The position numbers and the translations under genes are program-made. Below, one piece after another: positions 51,863-60,995 of a DNA stretch of 64,000 nt. Positions within the stretch are counted from its first letter, which is position 1. Each line of letters starts with the position of its first letter. The stretch is from the NCBI GenBank assembly GCA_030652805.1, contig JAUSPT010000100.1, forward strand, positions 9,465-73,464, given 5' to 3'. This stretch comes from a bacterium. Lineage in GTDB: Bacteria; JAHJDO01. The notes under the pieces are model-generated. The model saw only the letters and a program-made list of their open reading frames with translations. It was not told the DNA's origin and ran no database searches.

Positions 51863-52950
51863 TTTCTTATTATCTCAAAGATTTTCTCTGTAGAATTGAT
51901 ATGAAGCCTGCCAAGTTTCCTGCTGCTCAAAGCCATTTGCTCCAGCTTGTATTCGTTTTTAATTAAATCTAGTATTCTTTCACTTAGTGTTACTACACAG
52001 AGGTTTTTTTCTTCTATGATTATTCCAGCTCCATTATCAGAGAGAAGTTTTCCGTTGTAAAATTGATGATTAGCTGCAGCATGAGGATAGGGGATTAAGA
52101 TAGCAGGAATACCAAATAAACTAATTTCAGTAATTGTCATAGCTCCTGCCCTTGATATTACAAGATCAGAGATTGTGTAAATATCTCCGATATGTTCTGT
52201 AAAGGGCATTACCTTTACGTCTAAATCAGCTTTTTTATATTTGTCCAGAACTAGTTTGTAATCTTTTTCTCCTGTAATGTGTATTATGTGCCAGTGTTTA
52301 AGATGTTCTTTTATATTGATGAATGTATCTTGAGAAACAATATTGATTTGATGTGCTCCCTGACTGCCTCCAAATACAAGGATTGTTTTCTTTTTTTTTG
52401 AAACCAAATTATGCCTTTTGTCAACGGCTTTTAAAATATCATTTCTTATAGGATTGCCAACTGCTACAATCCTTCTTTTGCAAGACAGATATTTTTTTGT
52501 CTCATCAAATGCCACATCAACCTCTGTAGCTATATTTGCCAATAATTTATTTGTAGAGCCTGGAACAATATTCTGTTCATGAATTAAGGTAGGGATCCTC
52601 ATCAGGTATGCAGCTATAACGGGGGAAATGCTCAGATAACTACCCATGCCGACAACTAGATCAGGCTTGAATTTTAATATAATAATAAAAGATTGGATTA
52701 AGCCCAGAAATGCTTCAGCAAAGCATGGAATAATACTGAATGGTTTGTTTCTATTCCATCCTATGCCAAAAATAGCAGCTGTTTGAAAACCAGTTTTTTT
52801 AATTTTATCTGAAGAACAGTGTCTTGAAATTAAGAATAATATCTCAGGATTTTTGACTCTTATCTTTATACAATCTGCAACTGCAAGTGCGGGATATAAA
52901 TGCCCTCCTGTCGTTCCTGCGGCAAATATGATCTTTATACGCTTCATCAT
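51853..52950 (-). CDS. murG: UDP-GlcNAc:lipid I N-acetylglucosaminyltransferase MurG
   Basis: Catalyses the last intracellular step in peptidoglycan precursor synthesis. FAAGTTGGHLYPALAVAD near residue 8, GMGSYLSISPVIAAYL, HEQNIVPGSTNKLLA and SRAGAMTITEISLFGIPAILIPYPHAAANHQF are diagnostic. The ATG at 52950 (MMKRIK) is seven bases after AAGGA and is preferred to 52956. It overlaps ftsW, and its stop overlaps the convergent PiT gene. Confidence 0.96.
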   Translation of the reverse strand: MMKRIKIIFAAGTTGGHLYPALAVADCIKIRVKNPEILFLISRHCSSDKIKKTGFQTAAIFGIGWNRNKPFSIIPCFAEAFLGLIQSFIIILKFKPDLVVGMGSYLSISPVIAAYLMRIPTLIHEQNIVPGSTNKLLANIATEVDVAFDETKKYLSCKRRIVAVGNPIRNDILKAVDKRHNLVSKKKKTILVFGGSQGAHQINIVSQDTFINIKEHLKHWHIIHITGEKDYKLVLDKYKKADLDVKVMPFTEHIGDIYTISDLVISRAGAMTITEISLFGIPAILIPYPHAAANHQFYNGKLLSDNGAGIIIEEKNLCVVTLSERILDLIKNEYKLEQMALSSRKLGRLHINSTEKIFEIIRNYI

Positions 52951-54029
52951 TCCCATTCCTTACTGACATTAAGTAATAAGCCGATAGCAGTCATGTTAAC
53001 AATTAGGGAAGAGCCGCCAAAACTAATAAAGGGAAGGGTTGTTCCCTTTGTCGGAAGAAGTCCTGTAACAACACCAATGTTTATTATAACCTGGTATGCA
53101 ATCATTACAGTAATCCCAATTGCTAGCAAGTGTCCGTATAAGTCAGGGGCGTGATATGCTATAATAATACCTCTCCATATTATGTATGTAAATGACAGAA
53201 TTATTAGCAAAGTTCCTATGAATCCAAGTTCTTCGCCAATTATTGAAAATATAAAGTCTGTATGTGCCTCCGGCAGGTAGAATAATTTCTGAATCCCTTT
53301 GCCAAGTCCTTTTCCCCACCAGCCTCCTGATCCTAATGCATAAAAGGATTGGATGATTTGATATCCTTTTCCCAGAGGATCATCCCATGGATTAAGAAAA
53401 ACCATTATCCTTTTCATACGATAAGGAAAGGTGCGAATTGCGATGTAGATAGCTGGTAAGGATGAGAGAAAGAAGATTGCCAGATGCTTCATATTAGCTC
53501 CTGATATGAACATCATTGTCAAAACAATTCCTGCAATAAGCACACATGATCCAAGATCGTTTTTTATTATTAGAGCTAATACTAAACCCAATACCAGCAT
53601 TTGAGGGAGAAAACCTTTTATGAATTCTTTAATATTATGCTGTTTTCTGGTTAAGAAATTAGAGACATATATAATCATAACAAGTTTCGCAAGCTCTGAA
53701 GGCTGCATACTTAACGGTCCGATTCTAATCCATCTTCTGGCTCCTCCTGCAGCTCTGCCAATGTAGGGAAAATACACAAGGATTAATAGAATAATTGTTA
53801 GAACTAAAAGAGGTTTTCCAAGTTTTTTAAGCATTTCGTAGCGGATATTCATACTTGTAAACATAAATATAAGCCCTATAAAAGCCATGATTAAATGGCG
53901 GGCAAGGAAATGAAAGGGATTATTGAATTTCAATATAGAAACCATAGCTGCTGTATTGAATACCATTATTATTCCAATACCAATCAGGATGAATATAACA
54001 GATAGCAATGCAATATTCTGTTTATGCAT
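52947..54029 (-). CDS. ftsW: Peptidoglycan glycosyltransferase / cell-division protein FtsW
   Basis: SEDS-family polymerase of septal peptidoglycan. Ten hydrophobic segments; RWIRIGPLSMQPSELAKLVMIIYVSNFL, the KGYQIIQSFYALGSGGWWGKGLGKG loop, FIFSIIGEELGFIGT and TKGTTLPFISFGGSSLIVNM are standard. 360 residues. Gene order murD-ftsW-murG is the usual dcw arrangement, here without the rest of the cluster. Confidence 0.96.
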   Translation of the reverse strand: MHKQNIALLSVIFILIGIGIIMVFNTAAMVSILKFNNPFHFLARHLIMAFIGLIFMFTSMNIRYEMLKKLGKPLLVLTIILLILVYFPYIGRAAGGARRWIRIGPLSMQPSELAKLVMIIYVSNFLTRKQHNIKEFIKGFLPQMLVLGLVLALIIKNDLGSCVLIAGIVLTMMFISGANMKHLAIFFLSSLPAIYIAIRTFPYRMKRIMVFLNPWDDPLGKGYQIIQSFYALGSGGWWGKGLGKGIQKLFYLPEAHTDFIFSIIGEELGFIGTLLIILSFTYIIWRGIIIAYHAPDLYGHLLAIGITVMIAYQVIINIGVVTGLLPTKGTTLPFISFGGSSLIVNMTAIGLLLNVSKEWE

Positions 54030-55386
54030 GCTCGATTCTTGATTTTAGCGTATTAACAGCATTTTTGAAGAGATTGCCTCGTTCTATGTAGTTTTGAAAC
54101 ATATCAAAACTGCTGCATGCAGGGGAAAGTAAGATTGTATCATTTTGGACAGCTAATGAAAAAGCTTCCTCTACTGCGTCATCCATTGAATAAACGTATG
54201 TTAGGGGAACCAGTTCTCCAATGTCCTTTTTTATTATATCTTTAGCTTCACCAATTAGAATAAGATGTTTGACTTTATTTCTGATAGCTTGTTCCAAATA
54301 GGTGTAGCTGCTCCCCTTATGTTTACCTCCCATAATAAGAATAATTGGAGAGAGGGTATTTTCAATTGCTGTTTTAGTAGCGTCGACATTTGTGGCCTTG
54401 GAGTCATTAATAAATGCAACATTATTTATCTTATTAACAAATTCTGTTTTATGAGGCAATCCAATGAACTTAGCTAAAGTGGTTTTCATTATTCTCGGAT
54501 CAATTTTGAATATAGATGCTACACATATAGCCGCAAGCATATTTTCCAGATTGTGTGTGCTTTTTATCCTTAATTCATTAAGTCTGCATATCTCCTTCTC
54601 CTCCGCATCAGGCCTCATTGAGATTTTTTCATCTTTAACAAAAGCGTTACATGTTTGAATTTTTCTACTAAAAAACAAAGTATGTGCCTTTATTGTATTC
54701 TCAAATTTTCTCACTATAGGATCATCATAGTTTAGAATAGTGAAGTTCCTGGCAGTTTGGTTCTTGAAAATCATTGATTTTGCATGTATGTAATTCGTCA
54801 TGTTTTTGTATCTGTCAAGATGGTCAGGTGTAATATTTAAAACTAAAGAAATAAAGGGACAAAATTTGTGAATAGTTTCCAGTTGGAAGCTGCTGATTTC
54901 AGCAACAATGATGTCGGATTTTGATAAGGATTCAACCTTTTCAGATAGGGCAGTTCCTATATTCCCAGCGACAATGGCATTGTAGCCTGCTTCTTTAAGC
55001 ATATTCTTTATAAGGATAGTTGTTGTTGTTTTTCCGTTTGTACCCGTTATGGCAATGATTTTCGCAAGAGAGAACCACGATGCAAACTCTATTTCACTCA
55101 CTATTTCAATATTCTCTTCCTTTGCCTTGCGAAGAATGGGAATATCCGGAGAAATACCAGGGCTTAGTATTATAAGATGCTTATTTTTGTAAACATTATC
55201 TGAATGCCTGCCTATTTCTACTTCAATGCCTATGCTAGTAAGAATATCTTTGTTTTTTTTAATATCCTCAGATGCAGAACTGTCACTCACAAAAACGGTC
55301 GCACCCATTTTTCTAGCCAGTTTTGCAGCAGCAATACCGCTTTTTCCAAGGCCGAGAACAGTAATGGATTTATTTTTTATGTTCAC
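54022..55386 (-). CDS. murD: UDP-N-acetylmuramoylalanine--D-glutamate ligase
   Basis: Adds D-glutamate to UDP-MurNAc-L-Ala. The Rossmann opening VLGLGKSGIAAAKLARKMGA, ATP loop AITGTNGKTTTTILI near residue 118, AEISSFQLETI, NITPDHLDRY, and the C-terminal INDSKATNVDATKTAIEN and LSPACSSFDMFQNYIERGNLF are all present. 454 residues. The start is a GTG (55386). It overlaps ftsW by eight bases. Confidence 0.96.
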   Translation of the reverse strand: MNIKNKSITVLGLGKSGIAAAKLARKMGATVFVSDSSASEDIKKNKDILTSIGIEVEIGRHSDNVYKNKHLIILSPGISPDIPILRKAKEENIEIVSEIEFASWFSLAKIIAITGTNGKTTTTILIKNMLKEAGYNAIVAGNIGTALSEKVESLSKSDIIVAEISSFQLETIHKFCPFISLVLNITPDHLDRYKNMTNYIHAKSMIFKNQTARNFTILNYDDPIVRKFENTIKAHTLFFSRKIQTCNAFVKDEKISMRPDAEEKEICRLNELRIKSTHNLENMLAAICVASIFKIDPRIMKTTLAKFIGLPHKTEFVNKINNVAFINDSKATNVDATKTAIENTLSPIILIMGGKHKGSSYTYLEQAIRNKVKHLILIGEAKDIIKKDIGELVPLTYVYSMDDAVEEAFSLAVQNDTILLSPACSSFDMFQNYIERGNLFKNAVNTLKSRIEHA

Positions 55387-55416
55387 AGCCTTTTTTTATC
55401 TCATTTTCAATTCGGA

Positions 55417-55611
55417 TTAGTTTCTTTGAAATATCATTAATTCTATATTCAGAAGCACGATAATTGCAGTAATAAAGGATATATTCAGAATCCTATCCTG
55501 CCTTGCTGAAGTCTTTGCGCCAATTGCGCCGATAATATTTTTAATTTTCTCTTTTTCTTTACGGAATTGTTCCAGCTCTTCCTGTAGTTCTTTAACTCCG
55601 GGTCTGGTCAT
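55417..55611 (-). CDS. Small coiled-coil membrane protein of unknown function
   Basis: A 64-residue product with a charged helix (KELQEELEQFRKEKEKIKNI, residues about 7-26) and one C-terminal hydrophobic segment (about 45-61). It fits the 53-base gap between DUF296 and murD in the dapF-murG operon and is compact and in frame. It is not FtsL or FtsB by sequence. Reality is likely from coding pattern and position, but no homologue is recognised. Confidence 0.55.
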   Translation of the reverse strand: MTRPGVKELQEELEQFRKEKEKIKNIIGAIGAKTSARQDRILNISFITAIIVLLNIELMIFQRN

Positions 55612-55632
55612 GTCAGTTTCCTTTGTTTTTCA

Positions 55633-56076
55633 TTATGGCTTTAGCAGTTCAAATCCTGTAACTGGATCTAAAACGCGCATGGCTGTTGTATCAAGCAATT
55701 CAAATAAGATAATTTCCAGTACATGCCATGTCTTTACACCTTTGCGAATGCATCCGGTTACTGTTTGGGATTTTCTTCCGCAGGCTATATGCATATGCAA
55801 AATAGGTTTGCCTTTTTCATCAGGGAAAACAGTCCCAGTTCCTGCTATCTCATTCACATTATCAAGAATATGCTCCATAGGGACGATCAGCTTTTTACGT
55901 CCGTGTTCGGGACCAACTACAAGCTTGCTGTTCTTATCGGCTCCTCCGAGGATGATTAAGGCTGCGGCTTTAATGGACTTTTCGCGAGAAAATTTTTCAA
56001 TCTCCTCATGGATAACATCTCCGTCCTCAAGACGAATAACAAATATTCTTCCTTGTTTGGCTTGTGAATATTTCAT
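55633..56076 (-). CDS. DUF296 / PPC-domain protein
   Basis: The 147-residue protein matches the plant/prokaryote-conserved (PPC, DUF296) domain: RIFVIRLEDGDVIHEEIEKFSREKSIKAAALIILGGAD near the start and HMHIACGRKSQTVTGCIRKGVKTWHVLEIILFEL later. Bacterial versions are single-domain trimeric proteins of unknown function. The opening lacks the AT-hook of plant proteins. Located 10 bases downstream of dapL. Confidence 0.87.
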   Translation of the reverse strand: MKYSQAKQGRIFVIRLEDGDVIHEEIEKFSREKSIKAAALIILGGADKNSKLVVGPEHGRKKLIVPMEHILDNVNEIAGTGTVFPDEKGKPILHMHIACGRKSQTVTGCIRKGVKTWHVLEIILFELLDTTAMRVLDPVTGFELLKP

Positions 56077-56086
56077 TAGATTTTTT

Positions 56087-57253
56087 TTACTTCAGCGCAT
56101 TCTTAATTCTTTGCATAGCTTCTCGAAGCCGCTTGTCAGATACTGTCAAGGAAATTCTTATGTAGCCTTCACCGTGCTTTCCATAAGAGGAGCCTGCAGC
56201 AACAACAACCGAAGCCTTCTCAAAAAGCATTGTGGCAAAATCAATTGAACTTTCTCCATGAAGTGTGGGTATCCATAAGTAAAACGTCCCATCAGGAGGG
56301 GTGTAAATCCAGCCTATTGAATTTAAAGTGTTAACAACAAATCTACGTCTTTTTTCGTAGATATCCAATATTTTATCTATGTTTTGTGTTTCACTTTCCA
56401 ATGCCTTTATTCCTGCGTATTGAATAGCATTAAAAACACCTGAATCCACATTTTCTTTAACCTTTGATATTGCTGCTATTATATCCGGATTTCCCATAGC
56501 CATACCTATACGCCAACCTGTCATATTGTATGGCTTTGATAGAGAGTTAAGCTCAATTCCGACATCCTTAGCGCCTTCAACAGAAAGAAAACTGAGTCTT
56601 TCCTGTTTATTAAACACAATCTCGCTGTATGGATTGTCATGGCATATTGCAATGTCATAGGCCTTTGCGAATTCTACTAATTCAGCAAAGAATTTTTTGC
56701 TGGCAACTGCTCCTGTAGGGTTATTTGGGTAGTTAAGATAAAAAGCCTTTGCCTTTCTTGCAACATCAGAGGATATATCTGAAAGAACCGGAAGAAAATT
56801 ATTTTGTTCCAGTATTGGGATGTTATAAGGTTTTGCTCCAGCCAGAAAGATATTGGCTCTATAGGCAGGATATCCTGGGTCTGTCATGAGCACAGTATCC
56901 TGTGGATCTACAATAGCCATAGCAAAATGATGCACACCTTCCTTTGAGCCTATTAAAGCTATAATTTCTGTGGCAGGGTCAAGCTTAACTTCGTATCTTT
57001 CTCCATACCATTCAGTTACAAACTCTCTGAATTTAAGCATCCCCTTTTCCTCATCTGTGGGATATTGGTGATTTTCCTGGTTATAGGCAGTTTTGCACAG
57101 TTCATCAATTATGGATTTGGGAGTTGCCTCAACAGGGTCCCCAATTGCAAGACTTATAACATCTATTCCATCAGCCTTTGCCTTTGCAATCTTATTGCGC
57201 AGTTCCATAAATAGATATGGAGAAATATTGTCTAATCTTTTAGCTGTTTTCAT
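56087..57253 (-). CDS. dapL: LL-diaminopimelate aminotransferase (DapL type)
   Basis: A 388-residue class I/II aminotransferase. ISLAIGDPVEATPKSI, ALIGSKEGVHHFAMAIVDPQD, NYPNNPTGAVASKKF and the PLP-lysine block NSLSKPYNMTGWRIGMAMGN are all present. The GSKEG and TGWR pattern and placement directly after dapF favour DapL, which converts tetrahydrodipicolinate to LL-DAP in one step, over other aminotransferases. The assignment is strong by context but substrate specificity is inferred. Confidence 0.88.
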   Translation of the reverse strand: MKTAKRLDNISPYLFMELRNKIAKAKADGIDVISLAIGDPVEATPKSIIDELCKTAYNQENHQYPTDEEKGMLKFREFVTEWYGERYEVKLDPATEIIALIGSKEGVHHFAMAIVDPQDTVLMTDPGYPAYRANIFLAGAKPYNIPILEQNNFLPVLSDISSDVARKAKAFYLNYPNNPTGAVASKKFFAELVEFAKAYDIAICHDNPYSEIVFNKQERLSFLSVEGAKDVGIELNSLSKPYNMTGWRIGMAMGNPDIIAAISKVKENVDSGVFNAIQYAGIKALESETQNIDKILDIYEKRRRFVVNTLNSIGWIYTPPDGTFYLWIPTLHGESSIDFATMLFEKASVVVAAGSSYGKHGEGYIRISLTVSDKRLREAMQRIKNALK

Positions 57254-58055
57254 AAACTAGTTCTCCCTTGTATATTATTTGAGCATCTCCTTCCAAAAAA
57301 ACATCTAAAAAAACACCTTTATTATAATACAGATTAACCTTTAAGCTGCCGCCTTTAACTTTAATGGAGATAGGCATTCTATTCACCTTGCCAAGTGCGT
57401 AGGAAATCGCTCCAGATGCAACTGCGCCTGTTCCGCAAGCATAGGTTTCTCCTTCAACGCCCCTTTCATAGGTTCTCATATTTAAAGAATCATCATTATT
57501 AATAGAGACAAAGTCAACATTTGTGCCCCTTGGAGAGAAATGCTTATGATAGCGTATAAGAGAACCTATGGTCATAACGTCAACATTCTCAATATTATCA
57601 AAGTACAAAATTGCATGAGGCACGCCGGTATCTATGTAATGAACAGTTTGTCTCTCCCCATTAACCTCAAGCTGTATATTAAGCTTCATATCACAGGGAT
57701 TACTCATTCTTAAACGGATATTGTTGTTAGCAGCTTCTGCCTCAATTATTCCCGCAATTGTTTCAAAGCGTGTTCTTTTGGGAACTATTTTCAGTTGCTG
57801 CGCAAATCTGACAACACATCGTGCGCCATTACCGCACATTTCAGCCTCAGTGCCGTCAGCGTTTATTATCCGCATTTTGAAATCAGCCTTTTCAGGATTT
57901 TCTAAAAGCAAAACCCCATCTGCACCGATTCCAAACCGTCTTGAGCAAACATGTTTTGAAAAAGCATGCACATCTTCAATAATTTTATCTCGATTATCAA
58001 TCACAATAAAATCATTGCCTGTTGCACACATTTTAGCAAATTTAATAATATTCAT
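57240..58055 (-). CDS. dapF: Diaminopimelate epimerase
   Basis: Converts LL-DAP to meso-DAP for peptidoglycan and lysine. Both catalytic cysteine motifs are present: EMCGNGARCVVRF near residue 73 and EGETYACGTGAVASGAISY near 213, as are KMCATGNDFIVID and GIGADGVLLLE. The ATG at 58055 is preferred to the GTG three bases upstream because AGGAG is spaced properly. It heads the operon and overlaps dapL by 14 bases. Confidence 0.97.
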   Translation of the reverse strand: MNIIKFAKMCATGNDFIVIDNRDKIIEDVHAFSKHVCSRRFGIGADGVLLLENPEKADFKMRIINADGTEAEMCGNGARCVVRFAQQLKIVPKRTRFETIAGIIEAEAANNNIRLRMSNPCDMKLNIQLEVNGERQTVHYIDTGVPHAILYFDNIENVDVMTIGSLIRYHKHFSPRGTNVDFVSINNDDSLNMRTYERGVEGETYACGTGAVASGAISYALGKVNRMPISIKVKGGSLKVNLYYNKGVFLDVFLEGDAQIIYKGELVYENS

Positions 58056-58090
58056 CACGCTCCTGTTTAATACTTTTGAATCTACCTTTC

Positions 58091-58119
58091 TTTATATCAA
58101 AAAATCTTATTAAACACAA
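58091..58119 (-). promoter_or_regulatory. Promoter of the dapF-murG operon
   Basis: On the minus strand, TTGTGT (58119-58114) and TATAAA (58096-58091) are 17 bases apart, 36 bases before dapF. Confidence 0.6.
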
Positions 58120-58135
58120 TTTCTTTCCACTTTTC

Positions 58136-58165
58136 TTGACAGTACTGTCAGCAGTGTGCTAGTTT
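58136..58165 (+). promoter_or_regulatory. Promoter of the pseudouridine synthase gene, near-leaderless
   Basis: TTGACA (58136-58141) and an extended TGCTAGTTT (-10 at 58160-58165) are 18 bases apart. The ATG is only nine bases after the -10, leaving almost no 5' leader. Confidence 0.55.
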
Positions 58166-58174
58166 ACTGCTATT

Positions 58175-58885
58175 ATGAAAATCAGGTTGCAGAAGGTTCT
58201 CGCAGATGCTGGTGTTGCATCAAGAAGGGCATGTGATAAACTGATTGATGAAGGGCTTGTAAAGGTAAATAATCAGATTGTTACAACTCCAGGTCTAAGG
58301 GTTAGTCCGGAAAAGGATAGAATTACTTATAAGGGAAAATCTCTTAAACCAGAGAAAAAATTCTATGTTATTGTAAATAAGCCTAAAGGGTATGTTTGTA
58401 CCAACTGTGATGAAAAAGGAAGGCGAAGGACAATAGATATTGTCAAAGATATACCTGCAAGGCTTTATACAGTTGGCAGGCTTGACTGGGATGTAGAGGG
58501 ATTGATAATCCTGACAAATGACGGAGATTTTGCATATAAGCTGACGCATCCGAAACATCATGTTCCAAAAACATATGTTGTAAAGATCAAAGGCGCTATA
58601 GAATCAAAACATGTTGCAAAGATTTTTTCAGGTATTTATGTAGATGGAAGAAGAACACAACCTGCAAAAGCAGAAATATTAAAAACTTCCAGGCAGATAT
58701 CACATGTAAGGCTCACATTATTTGAAGGCAAGAAAAGAGAAATAAAACGTATGTTCTTTCAGCTGGGATATAGAGTTTATCATATTAAGAGAATTTCTAT
58801 AAACGGACTTAAGCTTGGAAATCTACAGTCTGGAAGATATAGAAATTTAAGAGATTATGAGATAAAAAGACTTATGCGCCTGTAG
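58175..58885 (+). CDS. RluB/RsuA-family pseudouridine synthase
   Basis: The N-terminal S4 domain (RLQKVLADAGVASRRACDKLIDEGLVKVNNQIV) and the RluB/RsuA catalytic core (TVGRLDWDVEGLIILTNDGDFAYKLTHPKH, with the catalytic Asp in GRLDWD near residue 108; KKREIKRMFFQLGYRVYHIKRISI) identify it. It should modify a uridine in 23S or 16S rRNA; the exact site cannot be read. The last ten bases of the gene, including the stop, lie within the downstream tRNA-Arg gene. Confidence 0.92.
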   Translation: MKIRLQKVLADAGVASRRACDKLIDEGLVKVNNQIVTTPGLRVSPEKDRITYKGKSLKPEKKFYVIVNKPKGYVCTNCDEKGRRRTIDIVKDIPARLYTVGRLDWDVEGLIILTNDGDFAYKLTHPKHHVPKTYVVKIKGAIESKHVAKIFSGIYVDGRRTQPAKAEILKTSRQISHVRLTLFEGKKREIKRMFFQLGYRVYHIKRISINGLKLGNLQSGRYRNLRDYEIKRLMRL

Positions 58886-58949
58886 TTCAGCTGGATAGAA
58901 CGACAGATTCCGGATCTGTAGGTCGGGGGTTCGAATCCCTTCAGGCGTA
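58876..58949 (+). tRNA. tRNA-Arg (CCG)
   Basis: Cloverleaf with acceptor GCGCCTG/CAGGCGT (G1-T72 wobble), anticodon stem ACAGA/TCTGT with loop TTCCGGA (anticodon CCG), and T-arm GGGGG/CCCTT (two GU pairs) around TTCGAAT. No encoded CCA. Its 5' end lies inside the preceding CDS. Confidence 0.93.
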
Positions 58950-58982
58950 CTATATTAATAAAAATCAGAAAGGAGTATTGTT

Positions 58983-59888
58983 ATGAAAATTGAGAAAGCC
59001 GTTATTCCGGTTGCAGGATTGGGAACAAGACTTCTTCCCGCTACAAAATCGCAGCCTAAAGAGATGCTGCCTGTGGGCAGAAAACCTGTTGTGCAGTATG
59101 TTGTGGAAGAGATAATTAATGCTGATATTCCTCAAATACTTTTTGTTACAGGCAGAAAGAAAACAGCTATTGAAGACCATTTTGACCCGGATCCTGAACT
59201 TATAAAAAAACTTAAGGAATCAGGCAAATTCAGTCTTTTGAAGGATCTTGAATATGAGAAGGATGTGTCTGATTTTTACTACATTCGCCAGAGTGTACAG
59301 GCAGGGCTCGCAGACGCAATAAGATTGGGCAGAAATTTTGTTGGTCAGGAGCCTTTTATTGTTGCGCTGGGTGATTCTATAATAAGAAGTTCTGATAATA
59401 GTAATTTACTAAAAAGAATGATTGATGTTCACCTTAAAACAAATTCTGCGTGCACGATTGCTGTTGAAGAAGTTCCAGATAATGAGGTGTATAAGTATGG
59501 GATTATTGAGTCTAAGGACAAGAAAACCAGTCATACAGGCGAGGTTAAAGATTTGATTGAAAAGCCGGAAATCAGCAGGGCAAAAAGCAATCTTGCAATA
59601 GCAGCAAGATATGTGTTCAATCCTGTTGTGTTTGACTTTATTGATAAGACAATGCCTGACGATGGGGGAGAGCTTCAAATTACTGACTCAATCAGGCTAA
59701 TAATTAAGAATGGACACAAGGTTAGCTATGTAAAACTTGATGAGGGAGAAAAAAGATACGATATAGGTAATTTTGAGAGCTACTTCAAGGCATTTATAGA
59801 TTTTGCATTATTAGATGATAAATATGGATATCTTCTTAGACAGCATTTAATTAAAAAAATGCATACGGGTGAGCTTCAACATGATTAA
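58983..59888 (+). CDS. galU: UTP-glucose-1-phosphate uridylyltransferase
   Basis: The 301-residue protein begins KAVIPVAGLGTRLLPATKSQPKEMLPVGRKPVVQYVVEE (nucleotide-binding), contains DHFDPDPELIKKL, FIVALGDSII (UTP site), EKPEISRAKSNLAIAARYVF and GEKRYDIGNFESYFKAF. It makes UDP-glucose for surface polysaccharides. GAAAGGAGTATTGTT precedes the start. Overlaps the GHMP kinase gene by eight bases, hinting at a joint pathway. Confidence 0.93.
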   Translation: MKIEKAVIPVAGLGTRLLPATKSQPKEMLPVGRKPVVQYVVEEIINADIPQILFVTGRKKTAIEDHFDPDPELIKKLKESGKFSLLKDLEYEKDVSDFYYIRQSVQAGLADAIRLGRNFVGQEPFIVALGDSIIRSSDNSNLLKRMIDVHLKTNSACTIAVEEVPDNEVYKYGIIESKDKKTSHTGEVKDLIEKPEISRAKSNLAIAARYVFNPVVFDFIDKTMPDDGGELQITDSIRLIIKNGHKVSYVKLDEGEKRYDIGNFESYFKAFIDFALLDDKYGYLLRQHLIKKMHTGELQHD

Positions 59889-60873
59889 AGCTTCTGCTCC
59901 TGGTAGAGCAGGTATTATAGGAAATCCCACAGACGGTTATGGCGGTAGTGTTATATCATGCTCTATTGCAGAGCAGGCATATGTTACTATTGAGAAATGC
60001 GACAAACTAGTTCTTGAAATAGGGAATGAAAAGTTCGTAACAGACGGCAAAGTGGAATTTAATATTAAAAGTGAGCATTTCCTGATACCAGAAGCTATAC
60101 TTAATTACTTAAATATTTGGGAAATCAAGATGCATCTGAAAGCATGGAGCGATGTTCCTTTTCAGGCTGGTCTTGCCGGCTCTACTGCAATGCTTGTTGC
60201 ATCATTGAATGCTATTCTGAAATTCCTGAATACAAGCACTGATTGCGAAGATAAATATCATATGGCTGAAATGGCAAGAACTATTGAATTGAATTATATG
60301 AAAATTCAATGCGGATATCAGGATCAATATATGGCAACATTCGGAGGTCTTAATTATATTGATTTTCGGGATAAAGAGCATTATAGACAATTAAAGCATG
60401 AGGTTTATGCTACAGTGGAGCCGCTTCATTTTTATGTTAAAGAGCTCCCATTTGTGCTTGCGCATACCGGAGTTAGAAGAGTATCGGGTTCTGTTCTTAA
60501 GCCAATACGCGACAGATGGATGGACGGTGATATGAAGGTTATATCAGCATATGAAAAGATTGCACATATTTGCAGGCAAGGGAAAAAGGCACTACTTAAT
60601 AAAGACTGGGTCAAGTTAGGTAATCTTATGAATCAGAATCATAGAATACAGCAGGATATTGGAGCATCAGGCAAAGAGAACGACCGTTTAATTGAGATAG
60701 CTCTGAAAAATGGTGCTTTAGGAGCAAAGCTTGCCGGCGCTGGAGGAGGAGGAACAATAATTGCATTACATCCAAAACCTGATAAAATGGTCAAAGAACT
60801 TAAACGTGCTGGGGCAGATAGAATTCTTTTTTTGGACCCCAGTAAAAAAGCGGGAGTAGTAGATACAGAATAA
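59881..60873 (+). CDS. GHMP kinase, glucuronokinase-like
   Basis: The start at 59881 (MIKASAPGRAGIIGNPTDGYGG) is favoured over the GTG at 59869. The GHMP motif 2 is VPFQAGLAGSTAMLVASLNA near residue 100 and motif 3 is AGAGGGGTIIA near 285. The segment IRDRWMDGDMKVISAYEKIAHICRQGKKALLNKDW closely resembles plant glucuronokinases. With galU immediately upstream, a route from glucuronate to UDP-glucuronate is suggested, though a different anomeric sugar kinase is possible. Confidence 0.82.
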   Translation: MIKASAPGRAGIIGNPTDGYGGSVISCSIAEQAYVTIEKCDKLVLEIGNEKFVTDGKVEFNIKSEHFLIPEAILNYLNIWEIKMHLKAWSDVPFQAGLAGSTAMLVASLNAILKFLNTSTDCEDKYHMAEMARTIELNYMKIQCGYQDQYMATFGGLNYIDFRDKEHYRQLKHEVYATVEPLHFYVKELPFVLAHTGVRRVSGSVLKPIRDRWMDGDMKVISAYEKIAHICRQGKKALLNKDWVKLGNLMNQNHRIQQDIGASGKENDRLIEIALKNGALGAKLAGAGGGGTIIALHPKPDKMVKELKRAGADRILFLDPSKKAGVVDTE

Positions 60874-60890
60874 GGGAGGAGGTGATAAGA

Positions 60891-60995
60891 ATGGCGCATG
60901 AAAAAAACAAAGGACAAAAGAAGGATAAGAAAGAGGCTAAGCTCTCATTAAAGGAAAAGAGAAAGCAGAAGAAGCAGAAGAAGAATGAAAGTTGA
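60891..60995 (+). CDS. 34-residue lysine-rich protein
   Basis: A tiny ORF, MAHEKNKGQKKDKKE...KRKQKKQKKNES, preceded by a strong GGAGGAGGTGAT site. It is about half lysine and very hydrophilic. It overlaps larB by 11 bases, so it would drive coupled translation. It resembles small basic proteins in related uncultured bacteria, but I cannot assign a function; RNA binding is possible. Confidence 0.7.
   Translation: MAHEKNKGQKKDKKEAKLSLKEKRKQKKQKKNES

Noticed and set aside
55610-56248. 212-codon plus-strand frame opposite DUF296 and dapL
   Set aside because: It mirrors two strongly recognised minus-strand genes and shows no protein motif of its own.
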